This document shows, in pieces, positions 57,275 through 64,000 of a stretch of DNA of 64,000 bases. The stretch is from Leptomonas pyrrhocoris (lineage: Eukaryota; Euglenozoa; Kinetoplastea; Trypanosomatida; Trypanosomatidae), in assembly GCF_001293395.1 (NCBI RefSeq), contig NW_015438371.1, positions 651,186 to 715,185 of the forward strand, given 5' to 3'. The notes beneath the pieces were generated by a model, which saw only the letters and a program-made list of their open reading frames with translations, was not told the DNA's origin and did no database searches. A program made the position numbers and the translations under genes. The stretch's first letter is position 1. Each line of letters opens with the position of its first letter.

Positions 57275-57994
57275 ATGGACGCTCCTAATTTAGAAGCTCT
57301 GCTCGGCTCCAGTCTAACAGCGGAGCTTCTTGCGAGGGCCGGCGGGCTGCTGCGGCTCAGCAAGCTGAGTGACGCAGCGCTTCGTCTCATGGGCAGTGAG
57401 GACTTCCAGAGCGTGGCGAGCAGCTCCCGTGCGAAGAAGCTGCATGCGGGTTTGCTGATGAAAGCGCCCGTCTTCACGGACGCTTTCGGTGACGAGGAGG
57501 CGGCCGACACGACGGAGTTGAAGGCGGCGCAGAAGGGAATGGCGCAGCTGGGCCGTAAGTGTGCGCTGGTGGCGAAGGCGGATGTCGCAGGCGCCTCGCC
57601 GGACGGCGCGTTGGGCGAGTCGGAGAGGGAGAAGCTGCGGACGGCCTTTGGGCGACTGTGTGCGGAGGGCAAGGTGGCGGCCGAGGACACGCAGGCCCTC
57701 GCCGTGCCTTTTGTGTACGTCCGCGGTGACGTCGTCAAGCACAAGCGCGGTGGGCAGAAGGAGCGTAAGCGGCGCGAGGCGCAGAACGAGCAGCCCGGTG
57801 TGGTGGAGCAGGCGACGCGGCGGGTGAAGATGGGCGTGAGCGAGGAGGAGCAGGTGCGCCAGCTGCTGCAGAGTGAGGTGATCCGTACCGAGTTCGCGAA
57901 GCAGCGGGAGAAGGAGCTGCAGAGGGAGATGCGAAAGCGGGGGAGGGAGGAGACCCACGACGAATACGATGACCTGATCAATATCGCCCTGTAA
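57275..57994 (+). CDS. PRP31: Short Prp31-like splicing factor (U4/U6 snRNP)
   Basis: 239 residues. Prp31 bridges the U4 5' stem-loop, the 15.5K protein and U5 in the tri-snRNP. The protein begins almost directly with the Nop-domain motif APNLEALLGSSLTAELLARAGGL (human Prp31: APNLCNIVG and then AGGLTNLSKMP; here GGLLRLSKLSDAAL). KHKRGGQKERKRRE near 155 matches the Prp31 KKRGGRRYRKMKER segment that follows the Nop domain. A charged helical tail ends the protein. The N-terminal coiled-coil half of normal Prp31 (about 499 residues in human) is absent, and an in-frame stop lies just upstream of the ATG. Either a reduced trypanosomatid Prp31 or a Nop-only relative. Confidence 0.62.
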   Translation: MDAPNLEALLGSSLTAELLARAGGLLRLSKLSDAALRLMGSEDFQSVASSSRAKKLHAGLLMKAPVFTDAFGDEEAADTTELKAAQKGMAQLGRKCALVAKADVAGASPDGALGESEREKLRTAFGRLCAEGKVAAEDTQALAVPFVYVRGDVVKHKRGGQKERKRREAQNEQPGVVEQATRRVKMGVSEEEQVRQLLQSEVIRTEFAKQREKELQREMRKRGREETHDEYDDLINIAL

Positions 57995-59200
57995 GCTGAA
58001 CCTGTTTTTGTCTTGTGTGTGTATTTACTGCTCTTGTGACATTGTTGTTGGGGGCTTGTGTGCAACGCCGGTGCAAGTGCGCCAGCACACGCTGCGTGGT
58101 GATGGTGCTTATTTTGCGTGCGCCTCACCGATCTCTTCGCTGTTTTAACGAAAGAAAGAAAGACGAAGCAGACGAAAAAATATAGGTGCTTCTCCGCCGG
58201 CTCTCGACCACGCGCCACGCGCGCAGAGTCGCGTCCATCGCTCGGACTGCGGGCGTTTTCCCTGCTTTCTGAGCTCAGAAAAGAAATTGATCCTGTTAGC
58301 GACAACGCTGCACCTGTCACTGCCCCGTCTGTGCGTTCATCACTCCTCTACCACCGCGTTTCTCTTCCTCCTCCTCTCTTCCGCAAGGAGCTAACCGTTC
58401 ACTTACCTCGTCGTGAGGGCCTCGGGTGCGAGTAGACTTTTCACCTGTGCGCGTGCGGCCCGTTCGTAACTGGGTCGCTGTGGTTCCTTTTTTTTTGTTT
58501 GGAGTACCTCCTCTGTTTTTCTGGAACCCAAACTGGCGAACACTGACAACGACATCGGAAGCAAGACCAGAGTATTCGTCACACGCGTGCTTTCTTCTTC
58601 TCGTCTCCCTCGCTCGCCCATTTTGCACAGCTCCTCAAGTCTTCCGCTGTTGTTGTAGTTGATCCCTCTTTTGCTTTTTGTCCGTCTCTGCCGACAATTG
58701 GATGTATATGCTTGGCCTGCTGCCGGTTATTTATGCTGACACGGATGCGTAGAGGAAAGAGGGCGCGGCGCTGTGAACTACTACGTGCATTACTATGAAA
58801 GACAGCAGTTAAGTGAGTTTTTTTTTCTCCCTTTGTTTTCCTTGCTTGTGACAATCTTGTGGCGATTAAACAGACGTGGCAGCCAATTTTTTTTTCTTGT
58901 TAGTACAACGCCGCCTGTGCACCTCACTTCCACTACTTACTTCTATCTTCTGTATCTATGTACATGGGTTGACCCTTCACCTCTTCTGACCGATCGCAGA
59001 GAGCCGCAGCGGGGACCCTTATTCTCATTCTTTTCCCTTTTTAATATTACGGTGCCTTCTTCCTTTATCTGTATTACTTCGCTGTGAGTGCGAGCTAAGC
59101 TGCACGTTTGTGTTTCTCAGTTCTCGTAGAACTGACAATCGCTTTTTAATTTCATTCGAATTCGTTGTCCTGTCATCGCCGAACAGGCGCCTCGGCTGCC
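57995..59200. other. Intergenic gap, no gene recognised
   Basis: 1.2 kb, T/C-rich, with T-runs near 58.49, 58.82 and 58.89 kb that could serve splicing of the next gene. No supported ORF. Confidence 0.6.
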
Positions 59201-62200
59201 ATGAAGTCCGCTTTCTTGAATCCACTGGCGAGGGAGGCGACCACTGCTGCCAGTGCTCCCAGCTCACACGGCACGCAGCACCGCAGCTCCCTCCCTCGCC
59301 TCAAGACTGAAAACCCGACCCCAACCCCTTCCAGCACTAACGGCACAGGCACTTCCACCGGCCTCGGGATCAAAGCGTGGATGCCGGCGTTGCAACCCCC
59401 TCTACGCAGCTCTTCATCACCGGCGCCTCCGCCGCCTCCGCCGTCGGCTGCGCAACCCTCGGCCCGCGTCTCCGCGGAGAACTCCTTTGCACAGATCCCC
59501 GACAGCGCTACCCCGCGCTCTTCCTTCACCACGGCTGAGCACACCTCAAGCACCCGTCGACGACGGCCACAGCCGAAGCGACTTTCCCCACAAGCGGCCT
59601 CGTTGCCATCCCCGCTGTCGCCGCCCGCCCCCCGTGAGACGCCGCTGCGCACCGGCTTCTTGGCTGCGCAGCTGCCTTTTCTGTCTGCCACGGGTGGGGT
59701 GGTAGAGCGCACTGCGCGAGACTGGAACGGTGAGTTTCAGGTGCTGTGGACGGAGCAGCTGCACGGCGACGTCAGCGGCTACAACCGCGTCGACGCCCTC
59801 AAGGCGTTTCTTGAGGAGTTCGAGAGCCACGCAAGGGACCTGGCGAGGATGCACATGGCGGCGCCGGAGGACGCCCGTGCGACCTCTTTGGGCAGCGTTG
59901 CCGGGAAAGCAGCCGTCGCCGCACAGCCGTTTCTGCGGTACGGCAATCTGTTTGTGTACGTGTGGCCGGAGGCAAAGTGGGGGCTGTGGATGCAGCGCAG
60001 TCATCGAGCGCTGCTGGAGTGTCGCGTGCCGCACGTTGCCGCGCCGCTGACGGCTACGTTCCGATTTTTTAACGACGTCGTGACGGTGGCGGCGGCGGTG
60101 CCGTTCGACCGCACGAAGACGCCGGAGTACACCGGCAACGGCCGCGGCGATCCGGTAGTGCACACACCTCTGCAGGAGCATCTCAGCATGGTACGAGCAG
60201 CTCTCAACCTTGTTCCTGATGAGGACAACAGCGTGAGCGGCAGCCAGGCGGGGCCGAGCAGTGGTGCGGAGAAGGGAGATCTTCATAAACCTCAACAAAA
60301 GATTCGGGGGGTGGAGGTGCGAGAAGGGATGGACATGCGGCTGTACTTTATGAACTGCATGGGCCTGCTGCCACCGCTCTTCACATCCGATGGCAAGCCC
60401 CTCACCTTGCGACGGTGGCGGCATCTCCTCCAGCATCCCCCCGCACCGTGGGGCAGCGCTGCAGCTGTCGACATGTACAAGCGAGACAGCGCCGCAACCG
60501 CGCTGCAGTATCTCCCGCCGGTACTCGAGCTGCCCACGGAGAAGCGCAATGCACGTCTGGTGGAGTTGCTGCACGACAGCGGGTGGAACGTGTGTCTGCT
60601 CGGCCTCATCGCCCTGGCGCTGCTGTCCAACCCCAGGGAAGAGCTGGAGGACATCACGGAGCCGCTGCTGCAGGTGGTCTGCACCGAGATGCTGGCCCGT
60701 GCGGTGCGACGTGCGATGTTTTGCTCCATGAAGCAGGAGCACGCGACGCCGGCAGTGAAAACGGTCAACGCCTACCTGGAGCGTGCAGCCGGCTCGATCA
60801 TCAGCGGCGCCTCTGAGCGCTTCAACGAGAGTTTACTGCCGCTGCTGAAGGACATTTTCTGGTGGGACGACGCCGCCGACGTGACACCGCTGGCGGATCG
60901 ACTGAAGCACGCGCTGCGGAAAGAAACGACGCTTCTTATCAAGCGCATTTGCCAATTGAGTGGCCTGCAGGTAATGCGGGGAACCGTCACGGAGGTGCTG
61001 TGCACGCCCTCCCACCACAACTACAGCACCTTGTTCAGCCCGCCGCACAGGGCCTTCCTCAACACTCTCGTCAAGGACACGTCTGCGTACCCGTGCGCGT
61101 TTACCTGCGCCTTCCTCGTGCCGCTGCGCATCCGCTTCTTCTGCCGCAACGGACGGATGGCAGAGGCGTGGAGGGAGGTGCTGCGGCTGGTGAAGCTGCG
61201 CGGTCACAACCTGGGCGAGAAGTTTCTGAATGCGGAGGCGTGGACGACGGCCGCCATCCTTGCCGCCCACTGCGGTCGCGAGGAGGACAGCGCCGTGCTG
61301 ATCGCACGAGCTGCCGGCGTCGTGAACAGCATCCCGGCCTACTTTGTGCAGTCCACCGCGCTCCAGGTAAAGCTGCCCTCCTACCTGTACCACTTACCGA
61401 GTCAGAACGCTGTTCAAGTTGCGCACGCTTCTCTTTTAATTAAGCAGGGCAAGCTGGAGACGGCGGAGGAGCTGCTGGAGGAGGCGCTGCGACTGCCCGA
61501 TGTGTTTGACTCGGAGCGGCAGTACTTTCTCGGTCACCTGCGCCAGCAGGCGATGATCGGCCTCTTTACCATCGCCACCCGCGCCGACGCGGACAAGGTG
61601 AAGCAGTTTGATGCGCAGTGGAGCAACGAGCTGCGATCGATGGCGCCGACGCTGCAGGGCGCCTCCATCAGCGAGCTCTTCGGGTCCCTCTTCTTCGAGC
61701 GCGGCATGTTTTCCAACGCAGTGGGGCGGCTCTGGGAATGCCTCGAGACAACGGAGCAGCTGCTCGGACCCACCGCGCTGCGGGTCGGCGAGGTGCTGAA
61801 CAAACTCGCGTACGTGTACTACTGCTGGGATGCGCGGCAGTACGGCCTCTTCTGCTCCTGCATTCTTCACCGCGCGGAGGAGATTATGAAGGAGCGGGCC
61901 GGGCCGTTTTCTGCGCTGCACCTCAGCGTGGTAGAGAACATCATCTCCCTCTTTATTCAGCGCGGCATGTTTGTGGAGGCCTCGCAGCGGCTGCACGAGC
62001 TGCGCACGCTGCCGGCGCGCTACACCGCCCACGTCTCCCGCGATCACCCGGTCATGTCTCGCATTGTGGAGATCGAAGCGAGGCTGCGCGGCGAATTTCG
62101 CCCCTTCGCCATCGCCATCATTCGCCGCTGCTGGCGGGAGCACCACAGCCGTGTGCTGGTGCGCGCTGAGTGCGAGCGCAACGTGCGGGAGATGCAACGG

Positions 62201-64000
62201 GTCGGGCGGGCCTACTTGGTGCGCCGCATGATGGTCCAACTCTACTACGGCACCATCACTCCAGAGGTCATCGCGCAGCGTGCACAGACGTACTCCATGC
62301 TGAGCTTCTCCCGCCCCATTGTGGCTGCGTCCGCCTTGCTGGACAAGGACGAGCGGCACTGGAACTCGGAGGCACAGCAGCTGCGCCTCTTCACTGTTGC
62401 GTGGGACCGGTTGGAGCTGCTGACGCTGATGGACGCCGTGAAGCGAGTGGAGGACGAGTTTGAAGCCGCGGCAAAAAGTTATTTGCTCGATATGCGGCGT
62501 GGGGCGCAGCGGGGAGTGCCGGTGGCTGACTGCAGCACCTCCGTTGTGCTGCACAACATGGTCTTCACCCAAGTTCCCGCCCAGCACCGTCTCTCCGCTC
62601 TGCAGGTGTGCATCATGCGCTTCCTGCGGCGACACCTTCAGTGCTTCGTGACGGCTCCCTTAAGCACCGTGGTGGAGTTCCCTGACTGCAGCTACTACGT
62701 CGAGGCGCTCCTCCCGCTGCACCACCGACCGCAATTCATCTTCAAATCAGACGGTGGCCACGGCGTCCGCTACACGACCTCCGTGGAGGAGTACATGCGC
62801 TACTTCGTGCGTCTCTTCAGCGAGGCCGGCCTTACCGCGTATCAGGCGGAGGCGTGGCCGGGGATCGAGATGGTGCGGGGGGCGGATGAGCTGTTGTACG
62901 TGACGAACGGCCTCGGCCTCCTCAGCACCGCCGTTCATCAGCCGGATCTGCTAGTGAGCGACGATGTTCTTCCTCGCGATCAGTTCCTCACGGCGTGGAA
63001 CTTCTGGGCCGAGGGAAAGACGAAGGAGGTGGTGGAGATGCTGGAGCATACCCTGCTCCATCAGCGGGTGACGGAGCCAGGCTCGGTGCAGATTTTCCTC
63101 CTCACCTACTTCGCCTACGCCCGCTTCGCCCTCGGCGACGACGTTGACGCGGCGACGCGTCTCTTCCAGCGGTGCATGACGACACTGGAGGAGAACGGCC
63201 TTCCGCTCGTGGCGGCCCTCCTTACACACACCGAGGGCCGCGCCTGGCTGCAGCGTGACGCACCGAAGCCCGCGCTGGAGATGCTGATGCGCTCTCTGCA
63301 CCTCTTCACGAAACAAACGCGGCTGCACACCTACTACGGCTCCTTCTACCTGCTCGAGGTGGCGCGGTGGATTCTGTTGGCGAGTGCGTCGTTGCGGGAG
63401 ATCGCCCTCGACCCGGAGGTGCTGACGTGGGTAGCGCACGCCGTCGAGTTCGGTGAGCCGACGCTGCGCCTCTTCACGACGTGTGGCCGCTTCATCGTCT
63501 ACGCTCACCTCATCGGCGACCCGGCGCTGACGCAGCAACTCGTGAGACTGCGGGACGCGCGGGCAAAGGAGCTGCTACCGGCCGAGCGCACCCGCATCGT
63601 CCGTGTGCTGCAGGAACAAAGCGAGGACCTGCAGCGCCGCGGCGGCACGGAGAGCTACAACGACTGCGCCTTTTTGCTGCAGACGGCGATCCGCCTTGCC
63701 GAGGCCGGCCCGCAGGAGTCGAAGCTGCTCGGCGTGCTGCTCACGAGCTACGGGCTTCTCCTCACCACCATGGACAAGCTAAAGGAGGCACGGCGCTTTC
63801 TGCGGCGTGCGAGCGCCATTCTCACCAAGACGGTCAGCAGCGCCAGCCCGGAGATGATGACGTGGCACAAGAACAACCGCATTCTGACCCACCGCGTGCG
63901 GGAGAACGCCATTCGCGTGATTCGACGCGCGGTGTGGCGGTGGAAGGGGCGGCGACGCCTGGACAAGAAGATGGAGGAGACGGACCCGGCGGGCTACCGC
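59201..64000 (+). CDS. Large TPR/IQ protein, 3' end outside window
   Basis: 1600 residues visible, still open at the window end. Residues 1-165 are Ser/Pro-rich and disordered. Residues about 170-600 are globular, with VWPEAKWGLWMQ near 255 and GMDMRLYFMNCMGLLPP near 376; the latter part loosely recalls the central domain of CLU/CLUH proteins, which bind mRNAs for mitochondrial proteins (weak inference). From about 640 to the end it is helical with TPR-like repeats (for example LIKQGKLETAEELLEEALRL near 750 and LFQRCMTTLEENGLP near 1325). Three short basic IQ-like segments, IIRRCWREHHSRVL near 970, VGRAYLVRRMM near 1000 and VIRRAVWRWKGRRRL near 1570, could bind calmodulin. Start: first ATG (MKSAFLNPL). 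Family unknown to me. Confidence 0.7.
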   Translation, partial: MKSAFLNPLAREATTAASAPSSHGTQHRSSLPRLKTENPTPTPSSTNGTGTSTGLGIKAWMPALQPPLRSSSSPAPPPPPPSAAQPSARVSAENSFAQIPDSATPRSSFTTAEHTSSTRRRRPQPKRLSPQAASLPSPLSPPAPRETPLRTGFLAAQLPFLSATGGVVERTARDWNGEFQVLWTEQLHGDVSGYNRVDALKAFLEEFESHARDLARMHMAAPEDARATSLGSVAGKAAVAAQPFLRYGNLFVYVWPEAKWGLWMQRSHRALLECRVPHVAAPLTATFRFFNDVVTVAAAVPFDRTKTPEYTGNGRGDPVVHTPLQEHLSMVRAALNLVPDEDNSVSGSQAGPSSGAEKGDLHKPQQKIRGVEVREGMDMRLYFMNCMGLLPPLFTSDGKPLTLRRWRHLLQHPPAPWGSAAAVDMYKRDSAATALQYLPPVLELPTEKRNARLVELLHDSGWNVCLLGLIALALLSNPREELEDITEPLLQVVCTEMLARAVRRAMFCSMKQEHATPAVKTVNAYLERAAGSIISGASERFNESLLPLLKDIFWWDDAADVTPLADRLKHALRKETTLLIKRICQLSGLQVMRGTVTEVLCTPSHHNYSTLFSPPHRAFLNTLVKDTSAYPCAFTCAFLVPLRIRFFCRNGRMAEAWREVLRLVKLRGHNLGEKFLNAEAWTTAAILAAHCGREEDSAVLIARAAGVVNSIPAYFVQSTALQVKLPSYLYHLPSQNAVQVAHASLLIKQGKLETAEELLEEALRLPDVFDSERQYFLGHLRQQAMIGLFTIATRADADKVKQFDAQWSNELRSMAPTLQGASISELFGSLFFERGMFSNAVGRLWECLETTEQLLGPTALRVGEVLNKLAYVYYCWDARQYGLFCSCILHRAEEIMKERAGPFSALHLSVVENIISLFIQRGMFVEASQRLHELRTLPARYTAHVSRDHPVMSRIVEIEARLRGEFRPFAIAIIRRCWREHHSRVLVRAECERNVREMQRVGRAYLVRRMMVQLYYGTITPEVIAQRAQTYSMLSFSRPIVAASALLDKDERHWNSEAQQLRLFTVAWDRLELLTLMDAVKRVEDEFEAAAKSYLLDMRRGAQRGVPVADCSTSVVLHNMVFTQVPAQHRLSALQVCIMRFLRRHLQCFVTAPLSTVVEFPDCSYYVEALLPLHHRPQFIFKSDGGHGVRYTTSVEEYMRYFVRLFSEAGLTAYQAEAWPGIEMVRGADELLYVTNGLGLLSTAVHQPDLLVSDDVLPRDQFLTAWNFWAEGKTKEVVEMLEHTLLHQRVTEPGSVQIFLLTYFAYARFALGDDVDAATRLFQRCMTTLEENGLPLVAALLTHTEGRAWLQRDAPKPALEMLMRSLHLFTKQTRLHTYYGSFYLLEVARWILLASASLREIALDPEVLTWVAHAVEFGEPTLRLFTTCGRFIVYAHLIGDPALTQQLVRLRDARAKELLPAERTRIVRVLQEQSEDLQRRGGTESYNDCAFLLQTAIRLAEAGPQESKLLGVLLTSYGLLLTTMDKLKEARRFLRRASAILTKTVSSASPEMMTWHKNNRILTHRVRENAIRVIRRAVWRWKGRRRLDKKMEETDPAGYR

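Noticed and set aside
59546-62635. Two long minus-strand open frames of about 400 codons opposite the TPR/IQ gene
   Set aside because: Shadows of biased codon use; no acceptor signals or domains.
1-64000. CRISPR array, rRNA genes, LTR or other mobile elements
   Set aside because: No regularly spaced direct repeats, no rRNA-like conserved stretches, and no reverse transcriptase, integrase, transposase or terminal-repeat signatures were seen by eye.

Overview
The window looks like nuclear DNA from a trypanosomatid, most like the Leishmania/Crithidia side of the family. Long intron-free genes lie head-to-tail in two divergent blocks. They are separated by AT-richer gaps of 0.5-2.2 kb that carry polypyrimidine tracts followed by AG, the signature of spliced-leader trans-splicing coupled to polyadenylation. 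Gene content is eukaryotic, and several proteins are kinetoplastid-style, including an EIF4G3-type initiation factor, a short U1-70K without an RS tail and a short Prp31. Gene order around POLA, CFAP57-like, kinesin, U1-70K, EIF4G3 and prohibitin matches what I remember of Leishmania chromosome 16 and T. brucei chromosome 8. That is recall, not a search. I cannot fix the species.

Left block, all on the minus strand (1-25161, possibly to 26356). From the switch outward: a candidate small basic protein, a TIMELESS/Tof1-like fork protection protein, a small two-CxxC protein, a 2631-residue PH protein with a RUN-like C-terminus, a mitochondrial helical protein, a TraB/Tiki-like protein, an N-myristoylated START-like protein, and an N-terminal-motor kinesin cut by the window start.

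The divergent strand-switch region lies at about 25.2-27.5 kb and is the expected bidirectional transcription start. It holds little convincing coding sequence.

Right block, all on the plus strand (27477-64000): a 35-codon ORF resembling the ERO1 leader, ERO1, DNA polymerase alpha, a CFAP57-like flagellar WD40 protein, a PPR-like mitochondrial protein, an MDM12-like SMP protein, a kinesin with a PH domain, U1-70K, EIF4G3, prohibitin, an IPI3/WDR18-like WD40 protein, a Prp31-like protein, and a large TPR/IQ protein cut by the window end.

In trypanosomatids neighbours are co-transcribed but not functionally grouped. The fork proteins TIMELESS and POLA lie on either side of the switch, and two spliceosomal proteins share one block, but these should not be read as operons. 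No rRNA, CRISPR array, convincing tRNA or recognisable mobile element was seen.
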